DNA from: Seriola aureovittata
Lineage: Eukaryota > Chordata > Actinopteri > Carangiformes > Carangidae
Direction: 5' to 3'
Assembly (NCBI RefSeq): GCF_021018895.1
Contig: NC_079378.1
Location: 14,459,660 to 14,523,659, forward strand
Length of the DNA: 64,000 bases
The notes beneath the pieces are model-generated. The model was not told the DNA's origin. It ran no database searches and worked only from the letters and a program-made list of their open reading frames with translations. Within the stretch, counting starts at the first letter, position 1. Each line of letters opens with the position of its first letter. Of this stretch, positions 42,401-53,670 are shown piece by piece. Made by a program: the position numbers and the translations under genes.

Positions 42401-44988
42401 CTGTAGGTTATGAAATAACGTTCAGTCTGTTGAACCCAGACCCAAGGTCTCACCGGCTACACTGGGACATAGAAGGTGCCGTGCAGACCTACATCCGACC
42501 TTTGCTTACAAAACTGTCCCCTGTAGCCAACTTTAGCATTGACTCTCAGGTACAGTGTGTGCAAGTGTGTGTATGTGCAGCACCCACGTCACAATGACAA
42601 AATGCTCAGCCACTGTGTGTTGATGCGCTTATTCCCCTTACAGACCTTACACTATGCCGTGCTTGGTGTCAACCCTCGCTTTGACAGCAGCCGCAGCTAC
42701 TACACACTCAACGCTGACAGCCTCGCACATGTCATCAACCCTGTGGAGGCTAGACTTGGTAAAAGTGTTTGCAAAAAGGAGACACATAACGTAGTTTGTT
42801 CTGGTGTATTTATAAACATATCTATATCTATATATATATAGATATAGATATGTATATATAGATATGTGTAGTAACTGTTTTTTTTTGCATCTTTCTTTCA
42901 GGCTCTAATGCTGCATCTTCCAACCCGGTGTTGAATTTTCTTCTGTATGTACCAGATGCACACCATTCACCCCTTTACATCCATGACCACAAGAAACAGG
43001 AAGTGCCTTCTAATGCATTTCACTCTCCTCGGTGGGGTGGAATTATGGTGAGATAATGTTATGGGCAACATTAGATGACAGTCTAAATATTGTGAATAGT
43101 TATTGCTCATTGTTATGGGCATGTGGTATGAATTATGATTTGATAGGCTGTATAGGAATGAGATTTTGCATTCAAACTTTAACAAAAATATCTTTATCCA
43201 TGTGCTTGTAGGTTTATAATGTTAATGGTTTCTATGAACCAGAGACTGTGTTCCCTGTTGACATCAACATCAACATGGCTAAAGTCATGGGAGTCTTCCT
43301 TGCACAGCTTCGGTAAATGAACCCCCACAGTACACAGGTATTCCTTTTCCTGGAGACACAATATAACTTTGCTGTGCCGTCTCCTGTCAGACTGCTGCTG
43401 GGTGTGCAGTCGTCTTCCCCTCCCCCTGGCTTCCTGATGGCACCGTGTGGCAGTGCAGGACTAGCTGACTGGGAGCTGGATCGCCTCATGTGGAGTCGGA
43501 GTGTGGAAAATGTTGCAACAGCAACCACCACCATCACCTCACTGGCACAGCTGCTGGATCAGATAGGCAACATTGTTATCAATGACAACATTGCTGAACA
43601 GGTAAGATGCACACGCAGCTGCATTAATGTATGACTTGTAAAAGATTATGGACAACCCTGTCGAACATATTCTGGTGTATTTTTAATCTGGGGGTTTTTG
43701 TCATTGTGTGGATTTGCACACCATGAGTCCATTTACCAGTCAAAAGCACACCCCTATTTATTTTAAGAAAGCACACTGTCAAACCAAATATAGTCTTTCT
43801 AGAAATAATGTATTAAAGAATTAAATGTAGGGGCATCGCAGACTAAAGTAATCTTTGACCTGTCTGGTTCCAGACCTCTGAATTGGAACCCATACCTCAG
43901 ATTTATTCAGTGATTCAAATAGTTCTGGGGTCTCAGTTATAACCACTGGACACACACAAAACTGGGCTTGAAAGATGCATACGCCACTTCCTACAGAAAA
44001 GCTAAGATTTATGTATGAATGTGCAAACCACCTACAAACATTTTGGAGACTTTTTTTGTACAAAATCGCTTCAGTGAATACATGACTGCGCTGTCAGGGG
44101 CATCAGGCAAACAGAGCGTAATGGATACACTACCAGGCTGCTACACAAACACTGCTTTCTTCAGGCACCTCATGCTAGCTACATACCTAGCTAGCACAAA
44201 AAAATAGCAACAAAACAGTAACAAGCATGGATGAGATTAACATAGCTTTAGAATTTGCTGTAAGTCTATTTATAGAAAGAATAACTCTAAAATCAACATT
44301 TTTATTTTATTTTTGGGCACATCATGGCTTTTTTTAGAGTGACACTGCAGTTAGTGCCTTAATTCCCTGCATATTTCTTTAATCAGTGTGATAAACATTA
44401 AGTTGACTGCTACTGCAGCTTCCATCTTATCTTGAAAGGACATCAAGGGGAAGGATATGTATGTTATTGTTTGATAGGAAAATAATAACTCCCTCTCTAA
44501 ACAAGAAATTTAGGAACACAATGCCATGTGGAATGAATGCAGTGACACAAAGTGGCAACTCAATTGAACATTGTCTATGAAAAAATTATAGGGATCATAC
44601 AAATTGCATTGCCTAAATTTGTTATTTAAATGAACATTAAAGTACATTAATTACTACTCTGTGTTGCATTAGTTGTATCTAACCTGTAATTGTTGCCGTT
44701 GTCTCTCAGGTGTCCAGTGCTGTCACATCTCTGCAGCTGGCAGTGGCTGAGTTGGAGGCCGGGAACCTCGGCTTTGCTCTGCAGTACAGCAAAGAGGCCA
44801 TCTTGGCGTCAGAGAGAGCATTCTTCGACCCTTCACTCCTCCACCTCCTGTACTTCCCCGATGACCAGAAATTTGCTATCTACATACCGCTCTTCCTGCC
44901 TATGTGTGTGCCCATTCTGCTGTCACTGCTCAAAATAGTGTCTGAGGTGAGACAGAAACGCAGAGAGAAACACGCAAAGACGGACTGA
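39449..44988 (+). CDS. pigs: GPI transamidase component PIG-S
   Basis: Twelve exons: 39449-39467, 40910-41049, 41171-41282, 41375-41464, 41574-41665, 42049-42289, 42407-42549, 42644-42758, 42902-43047, 43212-43312, 43391-43601 and 44710-44988. Total 1689 nt, 562 aa (human 555). PIG-S is a subunit of the ER GPI-transamidase complex (with PIG-K, GPAA1, PIG-T and PIG-U), which cleaves the C-terminal signal of precursor proteins and attaches the GPI anchor. The architecture is as expected: a membrane helix at residues 13-31 ([19 protein letters not shown]), a large lumenal region ending in the conserved [22 protein letters not shown] stretch, and a second helix at about 525-547 followed by a short basic cytosolic tail. 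The first exon codes only six full residues. Its placement rests on the ATG, the phase-1 donor and the fit to exon 2. Confidence 0.95.
40129..40720 (+). repeat. Retrotransposon-type repeats in pigs intron 1
   Basis: 'aatttcccctaggatataaataaagta' followed by (TATC)n at 40129-40180 has the form of a non-LTR retrotransposon 3' end. Directly after, about 40380-40710 carries strings such as 'ggagatcagcagcttcagaa', 'ctggcaccaacaatcatg' and the closing 'ttcctaataaagtgctcagt'. These mark a repeat dispersed widely in fish. I could not assign its family. Confidence 0.55.
42824..42868. repeat. pigs: AT-rich palindrome in pigs intron 8
   Basis: 'tatctatatctatatatata' is followed by its mirror complement 'tatagatatagata', giving a TA-rich hairpin-prone tract. 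Confidence 0.7.
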
Positions 44989-45291
44989 AAAAACACTCAA
45001 GAAGAAGAAGAGGTCATGAGCAACACATTATGAACAGACTGTTTTGCCTTGACATTTAGGTACAAAGGTGGTATGAGGAAAGGCTAATTTGCAGCATTCA
45101 AGTGTGGGGTTTACAAATCAGTCATGTATGATTTTTTTTATTGTTTTGTGTGAGGAATTGTGTTTAGCATAAGATTTTAATGAAAGAATGCTGTGGCTGT
45201 CAGACACTGTACTGTTGAAAGCTTGAATTGTTGTAAATGTGTAAAAGTTTTATATTTGAATTCCACTTTATTCTATCCTAAGTTATTAACA

Positions 45292-45297
45292 AATAAA
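45292..45297 (+). terminator. pigs: Polyadenylation signal, pigs
   Basis: AATAAA 304 bases after the pigs stop, followed by a T/G-rich downstream element. Confidence 0.75.
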
Positions 45298-46017
45298 GAC
45301 AAAGTTGTAACTATTTTTTTGTTTTTGTTTTTTTTGCTTTCTGACTGGCCTCTTTGGATCACACAAAATAAGACCAGATTTTAAATAAATATTACATAAA
45401 TATGGGAGCAGTGTCCAAAGTAAAACCAATTTTGTCCAAGTTGAGCATTAATGTTCAGTTTTTATCTTGGAAAGTTTGACAAAATAATATTAGGGTTAGT
45501 TACCCTCTTAGTCTGGTGTTGTTTGGCTCAAGCAATTCAGCGATTTTTAATTGGTTTGTCTCACTGGACAAACTAAAGTACTTACTATTCTAATGTAGTA
45601 ATGTAGTTAATGTAATGCAATCAGGATGCATTTGCGTCTACATTAAAGTTGCTACATGAAAACAGTTCTTAGCTATGTTGCTTTTTTGGAGAGTGTTTTT
45701 TTTTTTTATACCTTATGATTGTATTACTGTCTCTTTGAAACGATGTGAAGAAAAGTGCTATATAAATCTTTGTGTTAGCTCTGTGTAGTTGCAATTTTGA
45801 TCATATCACATGATTTTGATAGTTATGTTTTCCACATAATTTTCAGTAGCAGATGAAGTTTATCCAGTTGTTATACAATTTTGTCCACTGAAGAAGATCA
45901 TTGATCGAAAGCCCCAGAACGAGTTGAGACTGTTTTATCAACTGCTGTATCCATCGTCGACTGATTGAAGCTCAATATGCAGTACACATGCATCCCTGTA
46001 GGATGTAACCTGATTCT
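45298..46017. other. pigs-srsf1 intergenic region
   Basis: No gene. At 45890-45970 a 'ctgaagaagatcattgatcgaaag...' string looks like a fragment of an interspersed repeat, but it could not be assigned. Confidence 0.45.
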
Positions 46018-46031
46018 CCAGCAGGTGGCAG
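46018..46031 (+). promoter_or_regulatory. CTCF-like motif between pigs and srsf1
   Basis: CCAGCAGGTGGCAG fits the CTCF core consensus CCASYAGRKGGCRS at every position. It lies about 310 bases upstream of the srsf1 ATG and at the join between the 17q11.2-like and 17q22-like gene blocks. Confidence 0.5.
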
Positions 46032-46330
46032 TGTGCGCACCGTTAAAGCAAGTTGATGCACTCAGTCACAGCGCCGAAGAAGAAGCCGTTTTCGAATTCC
46101 TTGAGCCGCAGCTTACAACTTCTAGCTTGTTGTTCATCTGATTGTTTCGACATCTACCTGGAAGGATTTCAGTTTCCATTAAGACGTGACTATAACTAAA
46201 TAGTTGACGTGTAATTTTTATGTTCGGCTGACTACCTAAGCGTCATTTTATCGTTTATTCGTCAGGAGGAGATCTCCTAGTCAGGTTGCTAACTTCCTTC
46301 GCGGTTAACGTTACTGAGCTTTGTGTTAGC

Positions 46331-48690
46331 ATGTCCGGAGGAGGTGTTGTTCGTGGACCCGCTGGGACTAACGACTGTCGTATATACGTGGGAAATCTCC
46401 CACCAGACATCCGCTCAAAGGACGTTGAAGACTTGTTTTACAAATATGGCTCCATTCGTGATATTGATCTGAAGAACCGGAGAGGAGGACCGCCGTTTGC
46501 CTTTGTGCAGTTCGAGGACCCGAGGTGAGCTGCATTGCTCCACCACGTTTCAACGTTATCTCCCCCTGTAGTTTTTTTCACCCAAAGCTGTTTACAAAAG
46601 ATACATCCACACAACCACACTCATAGACACAGTTTATCTGGTAACCTGCAGTAAATCCGATTTTGCTGATTTTTTACTGTTTACACTGTTTCACTTTAAG
46701 TAATGAGGTAAATAACACAGATTAACCATTAGTTGCATCCATTATAACATTACTGTACTATTGTGGATATTCCAAGTCTACTTTTATGTCGCACTGTACA
46801 CTCACTGAATCCACTAGCTGTATTTTAGTGGGAAATTATAACACACAAGTTTTTTTATTCTGGTGCCAAAGAATGAGTGATAGATGATTAAACACCCTTT
46901 TCGCACACAAAGACTATTGTATTAAAACAACTAACTCACTACAAATTTCATAGTCAATCAAGACCTTAAATAGGATTAGTCTTATAAAACACATGAAAAC
47001 ACAATAGTTTAATTGCTAAATCTTTGAATATACAATAGAATGATGAAAAGGGCTTCCAAGATGGTTTCTTAGTAATAAAATTGAGCAAATTTAATATGCT
47101 AAACATAGGCACAAAGGCATGGACTGGCAGCTACTTTGGATCGCGATGTGTTTCAAGCTTAAAATTGCCAACATTCTTCACTGCCATGCTTGAAATGCCT
47201 TCCAGTTGCGAATAGCTGCCATTTGATGCCTTTTTGTATTCTTCATGCCATTATGAGCCTGTGCACATATTGATCATATCAAACACTCTCACTTTTCTGT
47301 TTTCAACAGCTCCACTCCTTTCTTCATAAATAAACCAGTATAATTAATTATTCAGAACAATCACATTATTAAACATGTTTTCCCACTTACAAATGCATGC
47401 ATTTTTCTCCCAGGTTTTATCACTGCAATTGTAAGATAACATGTTGCGACAACCACAAACCAGTGGGCTTCAATGATATCTGGCTTCTTTGACTTAAACA
47501 GTGTGTGTTTATTTACCTGATTGAAGTTAGATGATTATTAACTGTTGGATTCCACAGGGATGCTGAGGATGCTGTTTACGGCCGTGATGGTTATGACTAC
47601 GATGGATACCGACTGCGTGTTGAGTTTCCAAGAAGTGGAAGGGGAGGAGGAGGAGGAGGAGGAGGAGGCGGAGGAGGTGGTGGTGGAGGAGGTGGAGGTG
47701 GTGGTGGTGGTAGTGGAGCAATGGGACCCCCGAGGGGAAGGTATGGTCCCCCGTCCCGACGCTCTGAGTACAGGGTTGTTGTGTCAGGTGCGTGTTTTCT
47801 TCCTCTTAGCTTGTTTTTATACTTTTCCCAAAATGTAGATAAGACTGAAGTCTTATGCCACCTTTTCCTGTCAGGTCTTCCCCCCAGTGGAAGCTGGCAG
47901 GACCTGAAGGATCACATGCGAGAGGCAGGTGATGTATGTTATGCTGATGTGTACCGTGATGGCACCGGAGTAGTGGAGTTTGTGCGCAAGGAAGACATGA
48001 CCTACGCTGTCCGTAAACTGGACAACACCAAGTTTCGCTCTCATGAGGTAGGTAAAGGCTTGAAGCCTCAGGCTAAATTGAAATTTTAGTAAACATTTTC
48101 TCAATTGAAGAATTGATATTGTTATTGTTTCTTTGTGTCATTCTGGCTATGCATGTCATTCATTGAGTGATCATGACAGTGACAGTGGCATTTTAAGCCT
48201 AAATTTCAGTGACTAGATGATTTTTATCTGACGTCACCAAACAGCAAACACAGAAACAGATATTCGAAAATCTGAATTAGGGCTCTGGGTTACTTCTGCA
48301 GCAGCATATGAGCACGTTAAACATGGCAGTGTAGTTTTGAGCAAATGTCCCCAAAGACATTCATTTTGCTGTTTGTGACCGCATGTATTTCCTTCTGTCT
48401 ACCTGAGTCTCATGTTGCAACTTAGTCATTACATAAACGAATGCTTAGTCGTGGTTGGCACTCCCATTCCTGCTCATTTTTTTTTGTGTGTTCAGGGAGA
48501 GACGGCCTACATTCGTGTGAAGACGGACGGACCTCGCAGCCCCAGCTATGGTCGTTCTCGCTCTCGCTCTCGCTCTCGTAGCCGCAGTCGAAGCCGGAGC
48601 AAGAGCGGGTCTCGCAGCTACTCTCCTCGACGCAGCAGAGGGTCTCCACGTTACTCTCCCCGGCGATCCCGCTCCCGCTCCCGCACCTAG
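46331..48690 (+). CDS. srsf1: Serine/arginine-rich splicing factor 1 (SF2/ASF)
   Basis: Four coding exons: 46331-46524, 47558-47787, 47875-48047 and 48496-48690. Total 792 nt, 263 aa (human 248). SRSF1 binds purine-rich exonic enhancers, recruits U1/U2 factors for constitutive and alternative splicing, and shuttles between nucleus and cytoplasm. RRM1 has RNP2 CRIYVGNL and RNP1 [11 protein letters not shown]. The pseudo-RRM2 has its signature SWQDLKD at 148-154. The RS domain runs from about 219 to the RSRSRT end and is phosphorylated by SRPK/CLK kinases. The extra length is mostly a 23-residue Gly run (94-116) in the linker, where human has about nine. Exon 1 opens [12 protein letters not shown], as in all vertebrates. 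A partial tandem copy follows at 51403. Confidence 0.97.
47643..47711 (+). repeat. srsf1: (GGA)8 plus GGT-rich codon repeat in the srsf1 linker
   Basis: Eight GGA codons, one GGC and fourteen GGA/GGT codons code a 23-glycine run between RRM1 and RRM2. A pure-codon core suggests replication slippage and likely length variation between individuals. Confidence 0.9.
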
Positions 48691-49555
48691 ATCTTGCATC
48701 TCACCTTAACTAAAGCAATGGTGTACCTAAGAGCTGAAGAGGAAATTTTCACATCACTTATCAAATCCAATCCTGTACACTGACCATGGATCATCTCCTG
48801 TGTTACCTGTTTGTACTGTCATATTGTGTGTTCCCTTTCCACCCCCCTTTTTTTTTTCTTTTTTTTTTTTGCAGTTTTTTTTTTTTTTGCAGTTTTCTTT
48901 GTATTTCTCAGTTCTGCAGACCAGATGTACACAAACCAGATGTCTGGTCTGTGTACATGGCCCCGTTTCACTCTTGATCTGCCGTGCTTCCCCTTTTCCA
49001 TTTTCACAAACATTGCGTTTCTGCTAACCATCTTTTTCTCTTTTCTATTCTTTTTCTTCTGATTGTCCTCGTGTGCTTTGTTTTGTTTCGTTTGTAAAGA
49101 TTTTGCTTCTTCTAAGCATATACTGCTGTCCTTTGACCTTCTTGTGTGTCTCTCTGTAGAGTTCAGAGGAACAGGATAGGATGGAAACAGAGGAAACAGT
49201 TCATATTAGGATAAACAGGAGGAGGAGGAGTCAAATATGGCACCAATGGTACGATGGCTGTGCCTTGTCAACTGTGAAATCTGCATTATAAGCCTGTTCG
49301 GCTTTTTTTTTTTTTTTTTTTTTCCCCATATACTTGACAATAGAGTGTTATGGATTGTTTTGCAGTACTAACAAGTTCTGTACAACATTTTGTATTTCGA
49401 GGCCCAAAGCTCGTGTTTTTTGCTTGTGCTCTTTTTGTATTATTCAAAGTAAATCTTAGTTTTTTTTTTTTTTTGGATTGATCATAGACGGAGTCCCTTG
49501 TTTATCTCAACGTAAACTTCCTCGTAGATGCATTTATTGACATTTTCAAGTCATT

Positions 49556-49757
49556 TGTGAAGGTGTGATTCTAACTTGCCTCCTTCTCTTTGGTTCTGCT
49601 GGTATTCTGAAGGTTTGGACTGGGCTCATTGTCTCCCCATTCCGGAGCCGGATCAGGATTCAGGATCAGATCAGGATTAGGATTAGGCTTCAGGATGGAT
49701 ACATGGAGCATGGGAGCATTTTACTGGGAGAGGATCCCGACCCCTGGCCCTGTCCAC
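49556..49757 (+). promoter_or_regulatory. srsf1: 3' UTR block almost identical between the srsf1 copies (copy 1)
   Basis: Aligned by eye with 54717-54924. Over about 197 shared positions I count two substitutions and one 6-base insertion. The centre is a repeated GGATCAGGATT / CAGGATTAGG motif. No conserved open frame explains this, so the constraint is likely on RNA or DNA. Confidence 0.75.
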
Positions 49758-49930
49758 ATAACCCCATCAAACCAGAGACATTGTAGTGAAAGTTTCAAAC
49801 TAAATTGGCTTTCAAATAATCCAAATTAATTTTTCCAATTTCTGTTGGACCTCAGAGACAGTTACTGGCGGCAACGTGACGAGCAATTTATTTTTCATAT
49901 ATTTTTTTTTTTATTATTATAAATGAGAAG

Positions 49931-50045
49931 AGCAAAGCTTGGATCACAACCAGGAGGAGGGCTGGGAGGTGCAGGATGGATCCACACACGTAAGGAGAGT
50001 GGTAAATAGTGGGCAACCATTAACAGTGGAGGAGGGAGGGAAGAG
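49931..50045 (+). promoter_or_regulatory. srsf1: Second conserved srsf1 3' UTR block with donor site (copy 1)
   Basis: It matches 55029-55142 with about six substitutions in about 109 bases. It holds the purine-rich CAGGAGGAGGGCTGGGAGG stretch, which suits SRSF1 binding, and a splice-donor-like CACG|TAAGG, written ACGTAAGG, at 49988-49995. Confidence 0.65.
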
Positions 50046-50185
50046 GGAGGACTGGGAAGCGACAAGGGAATGTGACCTTAATGTGGTTTGTATCTTTTTT
50101 CTCTTAAGTGAGTCTTTTCCAGAGGAGAATGATTTCTGATTTTCTTAAGTATAATCTTCAGTATCTCAAAGCTTTATTCTCTTTT

Positions 50186-50191
50186 AATAAA
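50186..50191 (+). terminator. srsf1: Polyadenylation signal, srsf1
   Basis: AATAAA 1.5 kb after the stop, just downstream of the last block shared with the duplicate copy. Confidence 0.7.
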
Positions 50192-50210
50192 ACTTTCAAT
50201 AACATTAGAA

Positions 50211-51190
50211 AATGTCTGTGTTCTTCTTGCTCAGTAATTTTAATACCGCAAAGGGTTGTGCACCAAAACATGCAAAACATATAGAAACATTCAAAGTTAA
50301 ATTACTCCAAAATTTTGCTTACAGTATTACAGTACAGTATTTTAGTAAATGTACTAATATTGACATTGATGATAAAAGTAAGAAAAAAAAAAAGAATGAA
50401 AGTAAACAGGCTTTTTATATTAAAATCTCATAACTCCTGAAGCGGACAAGATATGTGTGGTTTTATTAATAAATTAAACAGGCTCAATAGTAAATAGTTC
50501 AATAGATTTAGAAAATGTGGGCTTTGAATATGAAATTTACCTAATAAAATTAATAGCTTTTATTTTTGTTTCTTGTTTTGGTTATATTGAAATTATATGA
50601 CTTCCAAGATAACTAAGTTTGGATATTGGTAGAATATTCCTATATGTTTATCCAGATTCTTTTTGTGAATGGGCATTCTTAAAATACATGTTTTATTTTC
50701 TCTTTACAAACAGGTCTGCTGATGGTATCTCCAAATCTTGAAGTGTAGTTTGTGGGATATATATTATGAACAATTTTGAATCATACTTCTCCATTTGTTG
50801 GGGATAACCTCTGAGTATTTGCATCTGAAAAATCAGTTCCACACAAATCTTCCATGTGGAGTGATTTTTCTTCTACTGTTAAAAGTAAAAAGTGTATCAT
50901 GTTTTTCCTTATATTTGTGGCTTTTAATGTGTATTCCGTTTTCAGAAATCAAAGATCCTGATTTCTGTAGCTAGCCAATTCAAAATGGCATTTCAACAGA
51001 TTTATAAATGTATATCTATAATAATATACAATATAAGTTTTTATATCTAATTATTATTTAATTATTGAACATTGTACAATACAAATTTCAGACATCAGGT
51101 AATATCAAATGTGCAAAAAGTACATAAAATAGATTTAGATTTAAATTTTATGTCGCTACAGCAGTACATAATGACGACATGGCTATGATT
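50211..51190. other. Intergenic spacer between srsf1 copies
   Basis: Very AT-rich sequence without coding exons or recognised repeats. It carries no obvious similarity to the region downstream of the second copy, so the duplication unit seems to end near the polyadenylation sites. Confidence 0.5.
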
Positions 51191-51196
51191 TCTGCT

Positions 51197-51201
51197 ATTG
51201 G
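51197..51201 (-). promoter_or_regulatory. Reverse CCAAT box upstream of the srsf1 duplicate
   Basis: ATTGG lies about 200 bases upstream of the second-copy ATG, followed by a GC-rich stretch. This suggests the copy has kept or gained its own promoter. The region does not resemble the srsf1 copy 1 leader. Confidence 0.35.
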
Positions 51202-51402
51202 TTAATAGAGCTCGCCCACCGCAGGGATACCGACTGGACTGTTATGAAGGGCCTCCACCAACGTTCCCGTAAACATTATGCTTGTAATTAGTTAAGCGAC
51301 AACAGCCATAAATATATATTTCTACAATTTCTTGTTGGAGGTCAAACAATTGGTAGCCTGAACAGTTCGGTAGCTATCAACTTTGTTGAGCCACTGTTAA
51401 AC

Positions 51403-53670
51403 ATGTCCGTCGGAGGTGTCATTCGCGGACCCGCAGGAAGTTACGACTGTCATATATACGTGGGAAACCTCCCCCCTGATATCCGCAACAAAAACGTGGA
51501 GGACGTCTTCTATAAATACGGAATCATTCGAGATATTGATCTGAAGAACCGGAGAGGAGGACCGCCATTTGCTTTCGTGGATTTCGAGGACCCGAGGTAA
51601 ACTGCGGTGCCACATTTGAACCACATTTCCCTTATTTCAGAGCTAAAGCTGTTCTCAGCACTATCACACACCTTTAAAACTTGAAACCTTCTATTTATCC
51701 AGGTAATAGTTTTAGACCTGTTACCTGGATTGAATCGTCAGAGTTGTAAAGATGCAGTTTACTTAATCTGAATCTTAATCTGAAACATGCCAATTGTGCC
51801 ACTTCAAACCTTTGTTCATAAACATTGCAGTTCTTTGACACTGTGGAGATTGGAGAAACACTCTTCTTCTAATTTACTAGTTATTGTAGCACTTGTATCA
51901 ATGCCCTTTTAGATGAATCGACATGTCAGAAATCTGGGTGTTCTGGGGTTTGTTAAGGTTGTTGTGAGGCAGTTGCTGTGCTGTTCCAGGTGTTTGTCAT
52001 GAGGTGGTTTGGTGTGTAGAGTGATTTTTATATGGGGTTTATATTGTTCTGGGCAGTTGCAAGTCTCCTGCTAGGTGGTTGTTAAGAGTGTGTTGGTCGG
52101 TTGCTGGTTGGTTCGACCAATAAGTATATCGGCCGATAATAGTTTATAACCTACAGTATATACTAGTGCCAGCAGATGTGGTGGCATGTCAGTAAATAAA
52201 TGTCAAAAATACCTTTGAGGGACTTTAATAACAGGCCCACCAATACATAATGTTACAGTGTAAAAGTTAAGACACTGTATGTTTGTTTTAAATGAATCTG
52301 ATTGAAGAGAGACTGTTTGACTTTTTCAGCACCATGGACAGAGATACTGTTACTGAATGGGTTTGAATGCTTCAACACAGAATGGATCATGTGTGACTAA
52401 AACACATGTGCTATTTCCTCTATGCCATTTAATGAATATTCAAGCTTGTAGTGTAACATTTATGAACCATGTAGTGTACCCAAAAATCCCAACAGTGGTA
52501 GGAAATGTGGTAAAAACTAAATACTGATATGTAACTCATCTTCTACACTCTATCATTTAGGGAAAAGTGAGTGACTCTCACTGTCACCCTTCAGGGATGC
52601 AGAAGATGCGGTTTATGGACGTGATGGTTACGACTATGATGGCTACCGTCTGCGTATTGAGTTCCCTCGAAGTGGACGAGGTGGTGGTGATGGTGGTGGT
52701 GGAGCTTTAGGAACCACAAGAGGAAGATACGGTCCTCCGTCATGGCGCTCCGAGTACAGAGTTATTGTCTCAGGTTGGTGATATAGCCCTAACATTATCT
52801 TGTTACCTTGCATGGAGGAACTGTTGAGATTCTTATCGCCTTCCTTTCTTCCTGTCAGGTCTTCCCCCAGTGGAAGCTGGCAGGACCTGAAGGATCACAT
52901 GCGAGAGGCAGGTGATGTATGTTATGCTGATGTGTACTGTGATGGCACCGGCGTAGTGGAGTTTGTACGCAAAGGAGACATGACCGACGCTGTCCGTAAA
53001 TTGGATAACACCAAGTTTCGCTCTCATGAAGTAGGTTAGGGTTACAGTAAGGAATCGCTCTAGGATTAGATTTTGGCATTGAAACTGTTTGTTTAAGGTA
53101 AGTCTTGAAGTGAAACATAGAGCAGGTTAAGTGGGGAAAATGGGCATTAGGGTGAAGACAACTGGACAGCAAAGGTCAGTTTATATTCATGCTCAATGTT
53201 GTTGCTTTGTCATTATACAGTGTAAACCTGTCATTCCTGCCACTGCAAGGTTCTGGATTGATAAAGCTTATCTCTGATGCTCTGATGAAGCTCAACACTG
53301 GTGAGTGCTTACTCTGCCTGTCATGTATCATTTGTATGTGGAGACACTTTATAAGAGTGAGGCACTTGTGGAGACACTTTGTGAGAGGGAAAACCTTTTT
53401 TATGTTGTTTTTAACCATAATAACTATGAGTAAGCAGCTCTTTTCCCATTCCTGCTCACTTGTTTGTGTCTTCAGGGAGAGACGGACGGGGAGAGAGACG
53501 GACGGGGAGAGAGATGGACGGTCCTCGCAGCCCCAGCTACGGGTTGTTCCCGCTCTCGTAGCCGCAGTCGAAACAGCAGCAACATTGGCTCACGCAGCTT
53601 CTCCCCGCGTCACAGCAGAGGGACTCCACGTTATTCACCCCGGCATTCCCGCTCACGCTCTCGCACTTAA
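51403..53670 (+). CDS. Diverged tandem duplicate of srsf1, frame-disrupted in RRM2
   Basis: Exons match copy 1 in number and phase: 51403-51596, 52595-52773 (or 52777), 52859-53030 and 53476-53670. RRM1 is intact ([20 protein letters not shown]) with about 11 differences in the first 65 residues. Exon 3 has five Cs at 52864-52868 where copy 1 has six, so with the usual donor translation stops after about 134 residues. A GT four bases further on (exon end 52777) would restore the frame and give 247 aa, with [15 protein letters not shown] in place of [14 protein letters not shown]. In exon 4 the strand AYIRVK is replaced by a 14/16/16-base tandem repeat (53476-53521) coding [13 protein letters not shown], and the RS domain is shorter. 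Either a decaying pseudogene or an altered SR protein; an assembly base error at the C run is also possible. Confidence 0.65.
53476..53521 (+). repeat. Tandem repeat replacing the RRM2 strand in the srsf1 duplicate
   Basis: Three units (14, 16 and 16 bases) of the form GGAGAG(AG)ACGGACGG begin exactly at the exon 4 acceptor. The first bases equal the normal exon start GGAGAGACG. Amplification together with loss of the following codons removed the conserved YIRVK segment. Confidence 0.85.

Larger units (their letters stand above)
48691..50191 (+). promoter_or_regulatory. srsf1: srsf1 3' UTR with splice-site-like and T-tract elements
   Basis: There are two near-tandem T(11-14)GCAG acceptor-like tracts at 48860-48893 and a T-tract at 49302-49323. 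A 'tctctctgtagagttcagag' acceptor-like site at 49149-49159 recurs in the duplicate at 54146. The region 49148-49260 is also similar to 54136-54256. SRSF1 is known to autoregulate by splicing in its 3' UTR, so these are candidate elements for that. Transcript evidence is needed to define actual introns. Confidence 0.55.

Noticed and set aside
45890..45970. 'ctgaagaagatcattgatcgaaag' string resembling a Penelope-like or other retroelement tail
   Set aside because: Only about 80 bases with no coding part, so the family could not be supported.
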